Assembly: GCA_019455245.1 (NCBI GenBank)
Contig: JACFMR010000007.1
Location: 52,030-116,029 of the forward strand
DNA length: 64,000 bases
Direction of reading: 5' to 3'
Origin: Opitutaceae bacterium
Lineage (GTDB): Bacteria > Verrucomicrobiota > Verrucomicrobiia > Opitutales > Opitutaceae
The translations under genes and the position numbers were made by a program. The notes beneath the pieces are model-generated. The model did no database searches, had not been told where the DNA came from, and was given only the letters and a program-made list of their open reading frames with translations. This document shows positions 26,499-37,018 of this stretch, piece after piece (position 1 is the first letter of the stretch; each line of letters begins with the position of its first letter).

Positions 26499-27521
26499 AT
26501 GAAAGTCGGCATTGTCGGTGCCTCCGGTTACTCCGGGGAAGTGTTGGTCAAACTCCTGCTGGGCCACCCGCAGGTCGAACTCACCGCGGTCACCTCGCGT
26601 TCGCAGGCCGGCAAGCCGCTGGCGCAGATCATCCCTTCACTGCGCGGCGCCGACCGCGGGTTGAAATTCGTCGATTCCGATCCCGCGGCGCTGGCCGCGG
26701 GCGACGTCGATTTGTTCTTTCTGGCCCTGCCGCACGGCGCGGCTGCGACCTATGCCCGCGCCCTGGTGGCCGCGGGCAAAAAAGTGATCGACCTGAGCGC
26801 GGATTTCCGCGTCACCGATCTTGCCACCTACGAGCGCTACTACGGCCAACACCACGCGCCGGAATTGCTGCCGCAGGCCCGTTACGTTTTGCCCGAGCTC
26901 ACGCCGCCGGCGTGGAAGACCGAGGCGAAGCTGGTGGCCGCCCCCGGTTGCTACCCGACGAGCATGCTGGTGCCGCTCGTGCCGCTGTTGCGCGCGGGCA
27001 TCATCCCGGCCGAGCACATCGTGGTGAACTCCTTCAGCGGCGTCAGCGGCGCCGGCAAGAAGGTTGAGGAAACCTACCTTTTTGTCGAACGGGCCGAGAG
27101 TGCGAAGGCCTACGGGCTGACCAAGCACCGGCATCTTTCCGAGGTGGAGGAGCAATTGTCGCTTTGTCACGGCGCGCCGGTCATCATCCAGTTCAATCCG
27201 CATCTGGCGCCGATGCGGCGCGGCATCGCCACCACGATCACGGTGCCGGCCGCCCGGCCCGATCTCGACGCACTGTACGCCGTTTGGCAGGAGGCCTACG
27301 GTACCGCGCCGTTCGTGCAGATACTCCCGAAGGGGGAAACCCCGGACACCGCCCATGTGGTTGGCACCAACCGCATTGATCTCGCGGCCGCGTATGATCC
27401 GCGCACCCGCAATTTCGTGCTCACCTCCGCCGAGGACAATCTCATGAAAGGGGCCAGCGGTCAGGCGGTTCAAATCATGAACCTCTGGTGCGGTTTCCCG
27501 GAAACCGCCGGGCTGCGCTGA
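26499..27521 (+). CDS. argC: N-acetyl-gamma-glutamyl-phosphate reductase
   Basis: A 340-residue NADPH-dependent enzyme for the third step of arginine synthesis. The Rossmann start V-G-I-V-G-A-S-G-Y-S-G, the catalytic cysteine in A-A-P-G-C-Y-P-T-S and the H-x-x-E region K-H-R-H-L-S-E-V-E are clear. It opens an arginine cluster; the next plus-strand arginine gene, argB, is separated from it by argJ on the opposite strand. Confidence 0.97.
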   Translation: MKVGIVGASGYSGEVLVKLLLGHPQVELTAVTSRSQAGKPLAQIIPSLRGADRGLKFVDSDPAALAAGDVDLFFLALPHGAAATYARALVAAGKKVIDLSADFRVTDLATYERYYGQHHAPELLPQARYVLPELTPPAWKTEAKLVAAPGCYPTSMLVPLVPLLRAGIIPAEHIVVNSFSGVSGAGKKVEETYLFVERAESAKAYGLTKHRHLSEVEEQLSLCHGAPVIIQFNPHLAPMRRGIATTITVPAARPDLDALYAVWQEAYGTAPFVQILPKGETPDTAHVVGTNRIDLAAAYDPRTRNFVLTSAEDNLMKGASGQAVQIMNLWCGFPETAGLR

Positions 27522-27523
27522 AT

Positions 27524-27549
27524 GTAGGGCGGGATCGCTAGATCCCGCC
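27524..27549 (+). repeat. GTAG-headed hairpin after argC
   Basis: GTAG (27524-27527) is followed by a perfect 9-bp stem GGCGGGATC / GATCCCGCC with a GCTA loop. It sits between the convergent ends of argC and argJ, where it may act as a terminator, but its GTAG foot matches the REP-like elements of this window. Confidence 0.55.
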
Positions 27550-27573
27550 TTCCGTTTCCCATGCATTCGCAGT

Positions 27574-27595
27574 GGCGGGGATCGGCATCCCCGCC
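27574..27595 (-). terminator. Second hairpin in the argC/argJ convergent gap
   Basis: A 9-bp stem GGCGGGGAT / ATCCCCGCC with a 4-nt loop begins 10 bases beyond the argJ stop. There is no T-run, so termination is inferred from position; it is related in sequence to the hairpin at 27528-27549. Confidence 0.4.
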
Positions 27596-27604
27596 CTGCA
27601 TGAC

Positions 27605-28933
27605 TTAGCTCCGGTAGTCGGCGTTTTCGCTGACGTATTCGTGCGTCAGATCGCCGCCGATCACCTCGGCCGCATCCGCGCCTTGGCCGAGATCGATCTC
27701 GATTTCCACGCAACGTTCGTGCGGCGGGTAATCCACCGCGGCGGAGTAAATCCCGTCGCTGGGAATGACACTTTGGTAAAGCTCGGCCGACTTCAGGTGT
27801 TCGACCAGCGCGACCTCCTTTTGCGGATCGAGCTGGAACACCCCATGGGCAAAAATCCCGATGCCGCCCATCCGCAGCTGCAGCCGGGCCGGATCCAGGG
27901 CGAGGCCGGCGGCGCCCGCATGTTTGCCGATGGCCTGCACGAGCCGGCCGACATTCGGGTCGTTGCCGGCCACGGCGCACTTGAACAGCGGCGCGTTGAC
28001 CACCGCCTTGCCCAAGGCCCGGGCGGCGGATTCATCGGCCGCGCCGGTCACACGCACGCGGATGACGTGCCGGATGCCTTCGCCGTTGCGCACGACGTCC
28101 TCGGCCAGATCGCGACAGACCGTGGCGAGCGCGGTTTCAAACGCGGCGAGGTCGGGGCAGGGCACTTTGCCCGAGGAAACCACCGCCACTGTGTCCGAGG
28201 TGCTGGTGTCGCTGTCCACGCTGATGCTGTTGAAGCTCGGCCCGATCACCCTCGTCAATATGGCGCGCAGTTCAGCCCGCGGGACGGCAAGGTCGGTCAA
28301 AATGTAGACGAGCATCGTGGCGAGGTTGGGCTCGATCATGCCGGCGCCCTTGGCGATGCCGACAATGCTGCCGCCCGCGACCTCTGCCCGCCGGATTTTG
28401 GGATAAAGATCCGTGGTCATGATGCCGGTTGCCGCGGGCAAAATCGAATCGCCTTGCAGCTGGGGCATGACGGTTGGCAGTGCGTGCAGCATGGCCTCGA
28501 CCGGCAGGCTCCAGCCGATCACGCCGGTGGAGGAAGGGAGCACGGCGGTGGCAGGCAGGTCGAGGAGTTCGCCGACCTTGGCGCATAGCTGCTCCGACGC
28601 CGCTTCGCCATCCGGCGCGCAGACGTTGGAGATCTTGTTGTTGATGATGATGGCGCCCCACCGCGTGGTCTCGAGCCGGCGGCGGCCGATGAGCACGGGT
28701 GCGCCGGGAAACGCGTTGCGGGTGAAGACCGCGGCAAAATTTTCCGTCGGTTGTTCCAACGCGATCAGCGTCAGGGTCATCTTCGCGGGCTTGGGCGCCT
28801 CGCGCGGGGTGAAACCGAAAGTCGCGGTGCCGGTGCGGAAACCCGCGGGCAAAGCGGCCTGTTGTTCGAGCCAGGCCCGGTGCTCGGCGCGGGAGTTGAA
28901 GGTCAGGGATGTGCTTGCCACGATCGTTAGCAC
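27605..28933 (-). CDS. argJ: Bifunctional ornithine acetyltransferase / N-acetylglutamate synthase
   Basis: A 442-residue ArgJ that recycles the acetyl group from N-acetylornithine to glutamate. The autocleavage motif K-G-A-G-M-I-E-P-N-L-A-T-M-L is present, with the Ala-Thr pair where the precursor splits and Thr becomes the nucleophile. T-G-V-I-G and N-D-P-N-V-G-R are further matches. The start is uncertain: the GTG at 28933 gives M-L-T-I-V-A-S, and a second GTG 12 bases in is possible. It is the only arginine gene here on the minus strand, convergent with argC and divergent from argB. Confidence 0.93.
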   Translation of the reverse strand: MLTIVASTSLTFNSRAEHRAWLEQQAALPAGFRTGTATFGFTPREAPKPAKMTLTLIALEQPTENFAAVFTRNAFPGAPVLIGRRRLETTRWGAIIINNKISNVCAPDGEAASEQLCAKVGELLDLPATAVLPSSTGVIGWSLPVEAMLHALPTVMPQLQGDSILPAATGIMTTDLYPKIRRAEVAGGSIVGIAKGAGMIEPNLATMLVYILTDLAVPRAELRAILTRVIGPSFNSISVDSDTSTSDTVAVVSSGKVPCPDLAAFETALATVCRDLAEDVVRNGEGIRHVIRVRVTGAADESAARALGKAVVNAPLFKCAVAGNDPNVGRLVQAIGKHAGAAGLALDPARLQLRMGGIGIFAHGVFQLDPQKEVALVEHLKSAELYQSVIPSDGIYSAAVDYPPHERCVEIEIDLGQGADAAEVIGGDLTHEYVSENADYRS

Positions 28934-29105
28934 TGAAGACCGCGCGCCGCGCTGTGAAGCGAAATTGTGTCCTTCGCGCCCGCAATAATTTTGTGGAAAT
29001 GCCGGCGCGGCCTGCGTTAATGCCAGACTTCACTTCATGTTCCACTGTGCGCACATGCCTTCGACCGATCCCTTCACCGCGGCGTTCTGCCGCCGGCATT
29101 GATCA

Positions 29106-29990
29106 ATGATTAACGTCGCCGAAATCACCGCGAAGGCGAAGGTGCTGCTCGAGGCCCTGCCTTACATCCAGGATTTTCGTGGCTCCACGTTTGTCGTCAA
29201 ATACGGCGGCAGCTTCATGGATGATCCCGATCCTGTCACCCGCTCCCGGGTGGCCTACGATATCGCGTTTCTCGCCGCGGTCGGCATCAACGTCGTGGTC
29301 GTCCACGGCGGCGGCAAGGCCATCACGCGCGCGATGGAGTCCTCCGGGCTCAGGGCCAACTTCGTCAACGGCCTGCGCGTGACCGACGAGGCGGCCGTGG
29401 CGGTGGTGAAGCGCACCCTGGATGAAATCGTCAACAAGGAGGTTTGCGCCGCCATCAGCCAGGCGCGCGGCCGGCCGAAGGGTTTGCCCGGCGACACCGT
29501 GCTGGTCTGCGAAAAGCTCAACCACGACGACGAGGGCAACCCCGTGGACCTCGGCTTCGTGGGCGAGGTCACCGAGGTCAAGGTCAAGCTCATCAAAAAG
29601 GAGATCGGCGACGGTTTCATCCCCGTGATCTCGCCGGTCGCCGAGGGCTACGATGGCAAGCCTTACAACGTGAATGCCGACCTCGTGGCCGGCCGCGTGG
29701 CCAGCGCATTGCGGGCCCGCCGTTTGGTTTACATGAGCGACGTTCCCGGCCTGCTTTCCAATCCGGCCGATCCCGAGTCGCTCATTTCCACGCTCAAGAT
29801 CAGCCAGGTCGACGACCTGCGCAAAAAGGGTGTGATCGACAAGGGCATGCGGCCGAAGGTCCAGAGCGCCATGCGCGCGCTGCAGGACGGCGTGCAACGC
29901 GTGCACTTCATTGACGGCCGTTTGCCGCACAGCCTGTTGCTGGAAATTTTCACCGACAAGGGCATCGGCACCGAGATCGTGCACGGATGA
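29106..29990 (+). CDS. argB: Acetylglutamate kinase
   Basis: A 294-residue amino-acid kinase that phosphorylates N-acetylglutamate. K-Y-G-G-S near residue 32, [21 protein letters not shown] and the C-terminal D-K-G-M-R-P-K-V are family motifs. The N-terminal extension ([11 protein letters not shown]) resembles that of arginine-inhibited hexameric enzymes, so feedback inhibition is possible. argD follows after 99 bases. Confidence 0.97.
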   Translation: MINVAEITAKAKVLLEALPYIQDFRGSTFVVKYGGSFMDDPDPVTRSRVAYDIAFLAAVGINVVVVHGGGKAITRAMESSGLRANFVNGLRVTDEAAVAVVKRTLDEIVNKEVCAAISQARGRPKGLPGDTVLVCEKLNHDDEGNPVDLGFVGEVTEVKVKLIKKEIGDGFIPVISPVAEGYDGKPYNVNADLVAGRVASALRARRLVYMSDVPGLLSNPADPESLISTLKISQVDDLRKKGVIDKGMRPKVQSAMRALQDGVQRVHFIDGRLPHSLLLEIFTDKGIGTEIVHG

Positions 29991-30089
29991 CGGCAAAATT
30001 GCGGATTTATTAATGCGGATTGCGGAATGAGAGTCTGAATTCGACATTTTCTGGCAGTCCGCATTCCGCCATCGTCACTCTACAATTCC

Positions 30090-31307
30090 ATGTCCCCGCC
30101 CTCCATCGTCCGCACCAACACCGCCGATCTTTACGACGCGCACGTGCTGAAAAACTATGCGCGCGCCCCGCTCACGCTGGTGCGCGGCCGCGGCGCGCAG
30201 GTGTGGGACGACGCGGGCAACGCCTACCTCGACTTCACGTCCGGCATCGCCGTGAGCGCGCTCGGCCATTGCCATCCGCACTGGGTCGCGGCGGTGCAAC
30301 GCCAGGCCGGCGAGCTCATCCACACGAGCAACCTCTACCGCAACCCGAACCAGGGCGAGCTGGCCCGCCGGCTCGTCGGCTATGCCGGGCCCGGTCGCGT
30401 TTTCTTCTGCAACAGCGGCGGCGAGGCCGACGAGGCGATGATCAAGCTCTCGCGCCTGCACGGCGTTGCCAAAAGCGGCGCCGAGGGCAAATGCATCAAG
30501 GTCATTGTGGCGAAAAACGCGTTTCACGGCCGCATGTTCGGCGGCATGAGCGCGACCCCCCAGGAGAAGATCCAGAAAGGCTTTCATCCGCTGGTGCCGG
30601 GCTTCGCCGTGGCCGAGCTCAACAACCTGCAGAGCTTCGCCGACCAGATCGACGCCAACACGGCGGCGGTGCTGGTGGAGAGCATTCAGGGCGAGGGCGG
30701 CATCAATCCCTGCACCACGGAATTTCTCATCGGCCTGCGCCGGTTGTGCGACGAGCGCAACGTTCTGCTGCTGCTCGACGAAGTGCAGTGTGGCATCGGT
30801 CGCACGGGCAACTTCTACGCTTTCGAGGCGGCCGGCATCCGGCCCGACGCCATCGCCATGGCCAAGGGGCTCGGCGGCGGCTTTCCCATCGGCGCGATCT
30901 GGATCAGCGACCGCTTTTCCGACCTGTTTCAACCCGGTTCGCACGGTACCACCTTTGGCGGTACGCCGCTGGCCTGCGCGGCCGGTCTGGCGGTGCTCGA
31001 TGTGATCGAGCGCGAGAAATTGTTGGAAAAGGTGCGCGCCCAGGCCCCGGCGTGGCTGGATGCGCTCCGGCAGATCGCGGCGGACCATCCCGACCGGTTG
31101 CTGGCCGTGCGGGGGCGCGGTTATTTGGTCGGCCTGCAGCTGGCCGGCGATCCCACCCCGTATGTGGCGGCGGCGCGTGAGCGCGGCCTGCTGGTGGTGG
31201 CGGCGGGCAACAACGTCATCCGCGTGCTGCCCCCGCTGGTCGCCACGCCGGACGAGCTGGCCAAATCCGTGGAAATCCTGCGGGCGGTGTTTGCCGCGCG
31301 TTCGTGA
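30090..31307 (+). CDS. argD: Acetylornithine aminotransferase
   Basis: A 405-residue class III PLP aminotransferase converting N-acetylglutamate semialdehyde to N-acetylornithine. The PLP-binding region A-M-A-K-G-L-G-G-G-F-P-I-G, the N-S-G-G-E-A-D-E-A motif and L-L-L-D-E-V-Q-C-G-I-G-R-T are clear. It lies between argB and argF. Confidence 0.95.
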   Translation: MSPPSIVRTNTADLYDAHVLKNYARAPLTLVRGRGAQVWDDAGNAYLDFTSGIAVSALGHCHPHWVAAVQRQAGELIHTSNLYRNPNQGELARRLVGYAGPGRVFFCNSGGEADEAMIKLSRLHGVAKSGAEGKCIKVIVAKNAFHGRMFGGMSATPQEKIQKGFHPLVPGFAVAELNNLQSFADQIDANTAAVLVESIQGEGGINPCTTEFLIGLRRLCDERNVLLLLDEVQCGIGRTGNFYAFEAAGIRPDAIAMAKGLGGGFPIGAIWISDRFSDLFQPGSHGTTFGGTPLACAAGLAVLDVIEREKLLEKVRAQAPAWLDALRQIAADHPDRLLAVRGRGYLVGLQLAGDPTPYVAAARERGLLVVAAGNNVIRVLPPLVATPDELAKSVEILRAVFAARS

Positions 31308-31368
31308 CATTTCCCGCCATTTTTCACTCGTGGCGGGGTCCGGTCCGGGTTTAAAAAGACCCTCTTTC

Positions 31369-32313
31369 ATGCAGCACTTTCTCAAGGAAACCGACTTCAA
31401 GGCGTCCGAGCTGCCCGCGTTGTTCAACCTCGCGGCCGGCTTGAAGCGCGGGCGCGGCCGTGAGGCGGCCCCGGTCCTCGCCGGGCAAACGTGGGCCATG
31501 ATCTTCGCCAAGTCGAGCACGCGCACCCGCGTGTCCTTCGAGGTCGGCATCCATGAGCTCGGCGGCAATCCGCTTTTCCTGAACAAGAACGACATCCAGC
31601 TCGGCCGTGGCGAGACGGTGGAGGACACCGCGCGCGTGCTGTCGCGTTTCGTGCACGGCCTCGTCGTGCGCACCTACGAGCACGCCGAGGTGGAACGGCT
31701 CGCGGCGCACGGCACCATCCCGGTGATCAACGCGCTGACCGATTTCCTGCATCCCTGCCAGATCTACACTGACGCGTTCACCATGGCCGAACGCTGGGCG
31801 CAGGGCGGCGACCTGTTCGGCTCGCTGCGCGGCCGCAAGATCGCCTACCTCGGTGACTGCAGCTTCAACATGGCCAATTCCTGGATCCTCGGCGGCGCGC
31901 TTTTCGGCATGCGGGTGGCGCTGGCCGGACCGCCGGAGTTCGGGCCCGGCCCGGAAATCGACGCGCTGCTCGCGCAGGAAGGACTGCCGAAAAACTACGA
32001 GTTCACCACCGACGCCCATGAGGCCGTGCGCGACGCCGATGTCGTTTACACCGATGTCTGGGCCAGCATGGGGCAGGAGGAGGAGGCCAAGGAGCGCATC
32101 CGCGTGATGACACCCTACGCCGTGACCGCCGAACTCTTTGCGGAGGCCAAGCCCGACGCCTACTTCATGCACTGCCTGCCCGCCCACGCCGGCGAGGAGG
32201 TGGCGCAGGAGGTGCTCGACAACCCGCGCTCCATCATCTTCGACGAGGCGGAAAACCGCCTCCACATGCAAAAGGCCATCATGGCCACCCTCGCCCAAAA
32301 CGCCCGCGCCTGA
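31369..32313 (+). CDS. argF: Ornithine carbamoyltransferase
   Basis: A 314-residue enzyme joining ornithine and carbamoyl phosphate to give citrulline. The carbamoyl-phosphate motif [13 protein letters not shown] and the ornithine motif [10 protein letters not shown] are present; the latter favours ornithine over acetylornithine transcarbamylase. The ATG at 31369 gives M-Q-H-F-L-K-E, the usual start. It ends 13 bases before argG. Carbamoyl phosphate would come from the CarB enzyme encoded at 44.9-48.2 kb. Confidence 0.96.
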   Translation: MQHFLKETDFKASELPALFNLAAGLKRGRGREAAPVLAGQTWAMIFAKSSTRTRVSFEVGIHELGGNPLFLNKNDIQLGRGETVEDTARVLSRFVHGLVVRTYEHAEVERLAAHGTIPVINALTDFLHPCQIYTDAFTMAERWAQGGDLFGSLRGRKIAYLGDCSFNMANSWILGGALFGMRVALAGPPEFGPGPEIDALLAQEGLPKNYEFTTDAHEAVRDADVVYTDVWASMGQEEEAKERIRVMTPYAVTAELFAEAKPDAYFMHCLPAHAGEEVAQEVLDNPRSIIFDEAENRLHMQKAIMATLAQNARA

Positions 32314-32326
32314 ATTCCCACCGCTT

Positions 32327-33553
<1,227 letters not shown>

Positions 33554-33576
33554 ACCGCTTGCGGCGACCATTATCC

Positions 33577-33606
33577 GGCGCGCCTGTCACCGGGCGCGCC
33601 TTTTTT
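33577..33606 (+). terminator. Terminator after argG
   Basis: An 8-bp stem in which both arms are the palindrome GGCGCGCC, with an 8-nt loop and six T residues (33601-33606). Confidence 0.85.
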
Positions 33607-33653
33607 GTGCCCGGTGCTTGCCGTGCCCGGCCGGAAAACGGAGGATGGGCGGC

Positions 33654-34430
33654 ATGAAACTCTCCCAGGTTGCCGCCCAGCTCTACACCGTCCGCGATCT
33701 TTGCCAGACGCCGCAGGGGTTGGCCGCCACCGCCGCGCGACTGCGCGCCATCGGCTACACCGCCGTGCAGGTCAGCGGTGTCGGCCCCATGCCGGCGGCG
33801 GAGTTGAAGGCGATTCTGGACGGCGAGGGCCTGCGCATCTGTGCCACGCACGAACCTTCCGCCCAGATCTTGGACGAACCACAGCGGGTGGTGGACCAGT
33901 TGCAGGCGCTCGGCTGCCGGCTCACGGCTTATCCGTATCCGGCGGGCATTGATTTCACCGACGCGGCGCAGATTGATAATTTGGTGCGCAAGCTCGACGC
34001 GGCGGGCGCGGTACTGCGTGCCGCCGGCATGCAGCTGGGTTACCACAACCATGCCATCGAGTTTGTGAAACATCAGGGCGCGCCGGTGCTCGACTACATC
34101 TACGCCCACACCGATCCGCAGCATCTGGTCGGCGAGATCGACACGTTCTGGATTCACTACGGCGGTGGCGACGTGGTCGAGTGGGTCAAAAAGCTGCGCG
34201 GCCGCCAGCCGTTCATCCACCTCAAGGACTACGGCTTCACGCCGGAAAACAAACACCGCTGGTGCGAGATCGGCGCGGGCACGCTGCCGTTTGCGCGCAT
34301 CATCGCGGAGGCCGAGGCCGGCGGGTGCGAGTGGTTCATCGTCGAGCAGGACACTTGTCCGGGCGACCCGGTGGAGTCACTCCGCCAGAGCTACGATTAC
34401 ATCAAGGCCAACCTCGCCGCCGGCGCTTGA
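33654..34430 (+). CDS. Sugar phosphate isomerase/epimerase family TIM-barrel protein
   Basis: A 258-residue protein of the xylose-isomerase-like (AP endonuclease 2) fold. Metal-ligand positions are suggested by T-H-E-P, G-Y-H-N-H-A-I-E-F, G-E-I-D-T-F-W, H-L-K-D-Y-G and F-I-V-E-Q-D-T. The GAGG at 33641-33644 is nine bases before the ATG at 33654, which decides the start over the ATG at 33645. No signal peptide. Substrate unknown; such proteins often isomerise inositol or keto sugars. Confidence 0.8.
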   Translation: MKLSQVAAQLYTVRDLCQTPQGLAATAARLRAIGYTAVQVSGVGPMPAAELKAILDGEGLRICATHEPSAQILDEPQRVVDQLQALGCRLTAYPYPAGIDFTDAAQIDNLVRKLDAAGAVLRAAGMQLGYHNHAIEFVKHQGAPVLDYIYAHTDPQHLVGEIDTFWIHYGGGDVVEWVKKLRGRQPFIHLKDYGFTPENKHRWCEIGAGTLPFARIIAEAEAGGCEWFIVEQDTCPGDPVESLRQSYDYIKANLAAGA

Positions 34431-34431
34431 G

Positions 34432-34457
34432 GCCGGCGACCGCCTTCGGTCGCCGGC
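34432..34457. terminator. Convergent hairpin between the isomerase and MCE genes
   Basis: An 11-bp perfect stem GCCGGCGACCG / CGGTCGCCGGC with a CCTT loop lies 1 base after one stop and 6 bases from the other. It has no T-run on either side. It is probably a bidirectional transcript end, or another hairpin element. Confidence 0.5.
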
Positions 34458-34463
34458 ACGATA

Positions 34464-35456
34464 TCAGAACAGCGCGTTGGCCACGACGCCCACGGCGGTG
34501 ATCGGGCCGGAATCGCCGAGCCCGTCGAGCGCGCGGTCGGCCTTGCGCAGCGTGCTTTGGGCCTCGCGGTACATCGTGTCGTCGTTGATCAGTTTGCCGA
34601 GGGTGCCTTCGCCTTGCGACAGCTTGTCGGACACGCTGCGCAGTCCGGCCACGGTGCTGCGCAGATTCTCGGCCGTCGCCTCGTCGTAGATCAACGTGCC
34701 GAGGGCACCCTGACCGGACTTCACCTGATCGACGACCGCGCGGGTGTTGTCGACCAGCGTACGGGCGTCACCGGCGGCGGCGCGCAGTTGTTCGACGGCG
34801 GCGAGCAGTTCGTCGTGCAGCTGCGGATCGTTGACCAGTTTGCCGAGGGTGCCCTCGCCCTGGTTGATCTTGTTGGTGATGGCCTGGAGGTTTGAAAGCG
34901 TGGCGCTGACCTTGTCGCTGTTGTCGGCCAGCAGCGCGTCGAGGCGCTGGAACAGGCCGGGCTTGCCTTCCTCGCCCTTCAACAGTTCGCCCACCGAACC
35001 CAGCGCGCCCTCCAGTTTGCCGCCCAGTTCGCCAAGCTGGGTCATGATGGTGTTGAGGTCGGGCGAAGCGGTGGTGCGGATTTCCGATCCGGGAGCGAGC
35101 GGTGGCGCGTCCGGCGAACCGAGCGTCAGGGCGATGTAGTTGGTGCCGAGCAGTCCGGCCGAGGAGATGGTGGCGACGGCATCACCGGGGATGGAAAACT
35201 TGCGGTCGATGCGCAGGACGGCCTCGGCCCGCGGACCGGCGAGGCGGGTGGTTTCGACCGCGCCGATACGCACGCCGGCCATGCGGATGTCATCGCCGGC
35301 CTTCAGTTCCTTCACGTTGTCGAAACCCGCGACAAGCACGTAGCCGCTGGCCTTCAGGCTGCTTTTGCTGCCAAGCGTCTCGTAGGTCACCCAGACGAGG
35401 GCGATGCCCAGGATGAAAAAGAGCCCCACGCGGATGGAATATTGGGCGTTGTTCAT
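34464..35456 (-). CDS. MCE domain lipid-binding protein (MlaD-like)
   Basis: A 330-residue protein. An N-terminal transmembrane anchor (V-G-L-F-F-I-L-G-I-A-L-V-W-V) precedes one MCE domain (residues about 37-115, A-G-V-R-I-G-A-V, S-S-A-G-L-L-G-T-N-Y-I). A long helical tail contains repeats of G-E-G-T-L-G-K-L-V/I-N-D at residues about 203 and 284. MCE proteins form hexameric periplasmic rings that carry phospholipids between membranes. It shares a 4-bp stop/start overlap with the upstream ATPase gene and is the last gene of the operon. Confidence 0.85.
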   Translation of the reverse strand: MNNAQYSIRVGLFFILGIALVWVTYETLGSKSSLKASGYVLVAGFDNVKELKAGDDIRMAGVRIGAVETTRLAGPRAEAVLRIDRKFSIPGDAVATISSAGLLGTNYIALTLGSPDAPPLAPGSEIRTTASPDLNTIMTQLGELGGKLEGALGSVGELLKGEEGKPGLFQRLDALLADNSDKVSATLSNLQAITNKINQGEGTLGKLVNDPQLHDELLAAVEQLRAAAGDARTLVDNTRAVVDQVKSGQGALGTLIYDEATAENLRSTVAGLRSVSDKLSQGEGTLGKLINDDTMYREAQSTLRKADRALDGLGDSGPITAVGVVANALF

Positions 35457-36262
35457 GATGCGGTCTCCAGTTGTTTGAAACGGGGATTGCCCAGGTCGAT
35501 GCTGGGATTGAGAAAATCGGCGATGCGGGGGTCGGTGTTTTGGCGGAGCTCCGCCGGGGTGGCGACGGTCAGCAGTTCGCCGCCCATGAGGATGCCGACG
35601 CGGTCGGCGATGTTGAGCGCGAGGTCGCGGTCGTGCGAAACCACGAGCGAGGTGACGTGGTACTCGTGCCGCAGGCTGGCGATGATCTCGCTGATGGTGG
35701 CGGCCATGACCGGATCGAGCTCGGAGGTGGGCTCGTCGTAGAGCAGGAGCTGCGGTTCCATGACCAGCGCGCGCGCGATGGCCACGCGTTTGCGCATGCC
35801 GCCGGAGAGCTCGGCCGGCAGTTTTTGCGCGGCGCCTTCCAACGAGAGGATCTGCAGCGCGCCCATGACCTTCTCGCGGATGCCGGCTTCGTCGGCCAGA
35901 CGGTGCTCGCGCAGGTAAAGCGCGAGGTTGTCGTAAACCGACAGCGAGTTGAACAGCGCGCCGGCCTGGAAAACGAGCGCCATGCGCACGTCTTCGCGCG
36001 TTTCGGGATCGCTGGCGTCCAGCGTGCCGACGCTTACATGGCCGCTGGTGGGCGCCTCCAGTCCGACGATGTGCTTCAAGAGCACGCTCTTGCCCGAGCC
36101 GCTCGGCCCCATGAGCACGAAGATTTCACCGGGCCGGATTTGCAGCGACACGTCCTTCAGCACGGTCAGACTGCCGAACGACTTGTTCAGGTTTTCGATG
36201 GTCACGCCGACGGCGGGACTCTCCTCGGCGGTGAAGGGATTGCGGGTGTGGTGGTCCGACAT
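35453..36262 (-). CDS. ABC transporter ATPase (MlaF-like)
   Basis: A 269-residue ATPase that powers the lipid transporter. Walker A G-P-S-G-S-G-K-S, signature L-S-G-G-M-R-K-R-V-A-I-A-R, Walker B L-L-L-Y-D-E-P-T-S-E-L-D and switch S-H-D are intact; the G-G-M-R-K-R signature is characteristic of MlaF. The ATG at 36262 gives M-S-D-H-H-T. It overlaps the MCE gene by 4 bp and follows the permease gene by two bases, so translation is coupled. Confidence 0.92.
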   Translation of the reverse strand: MSDHHTRNPFTAEESPAVGVTIENLNKSFGSLTVLKDVSLQIRPGEIFVLMGPSGSGKSVLLKHIVGLEAPTSGHVSVGTLDASDPETREDVRMALVFQAGALFNSLSVYDNLALYLREHRLADEAGIREKVMGALQILSLEGAAQKLPAELSGGMRKRVAIARALVMEPQLLLYDEPTSELDPVMAATISEIIASLRHEYHVTSLVVSHDRDLALNIADRVGILMGGELLTVATPAELRQNTDPRIADFLNPSIDLGNPRFKQLETAS

Positions 36263-36264
36263 GG

Positions 36265-37017
36265 TCACATCAGGGCTTTGGTGACGAAGTAGTCGAGCAC
36301 CAGGATGAGGATGAGGGAGACGACGACGGCCTTTGTCACCGAAGCGCCGATTTCGCGCGGTCCGCCGCGGGTGCGCAGGCCGATGTTGCAGCTCACCAGC
36401 ACCACGACGAAGCCGAAGACCTCCGCCTTCACGAGGCCGCTCCACACGTCCTTGAACTCCGTGTAGCGGCGCAGGGTCTCGAAATATTTTTCCGGTTCGA
36501 GTGCAATGAATGAGACGTGTTGCGCCACCAGCGCGCCGCCGAACCAGCCGACGAGGTTGGCGATGATGGCGAGCACCGGCATCATGACGAGGATCGCGGC
36601 GAGGCGCGGCAGCACGAGGATGCGCTCGGGCGGAATGTTCATGGTCAGCAGCGCATCCACTTCCTGGTAGACCTTCATCGACGCGAGTTCCGCGGCGATG
36701 GCCGAACCCACGCGGCCGGCCACCAGCACCGCCACCATGACGGGGCCGAGTTCGCGGGCCATGGAAAGCCCGACGAGCGAGCCGATGAACTCCTTGGCCC
36801 CGAAGCTTTGCATGCTGTAGCCACTTTGCAGCGCGAGCACGCTGCCGATGAAAAAGCTCAGGATCGCGACGATGGGCAGGGTGGTGTAGCCGATCACGTA
36901 GCACTGCTCGACGAAGCGGCGGAACTGCCGCGGCAGCGTGCCGACATGCGACAGCGCGCGCACCAGCAGGATGAGGGTGCTGCCGAAGCCGTCGAGGATG
37001 GCGGTGAGGTGTTTCAT
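36265..37017 (-). CDS. ABC transporter permease (MlaE-like)
   Basis: A 250-residue inner-membrane permease with five or six hydrophobic segments and the MlaE hallmark region (E-L-G-P-V-M-V-A-V-L-V-A-G-R-V-G, A-A-E-L-A-S-M-K-V). The ATG at 37017 gives M-K-H-L-T-A-I-L, one base after the upstream gene ends; an upstream start at 37041 lies inside that gene. It works with the MlaF-like ATPase and MCE protein encoded just downstream. Confidence 0.9.
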   Translation of the reverse strand: MKHLTAILDGFGSTLILLVRALSHVGTLPRQFRRFVEQCYVIGYTTLPIVAILSFFIGSVLALQSGYSMQSFGAKEFIGSLVGLSMARELGPVMVAVLVAGRVGSAIAAELASMKVYQEVDALLTMNIPPERILVLPRLAAILVMMPVLAIIANLVGWFGGALVAQHVSFIALEPEKYFETLRRYTEFKDVWSGLVKAEVFGFVVVLVSCNIGLRTRGGPREIGASVTKAVVVSLILILVLDYFVTKALM

Positions 37018-37018
37018 G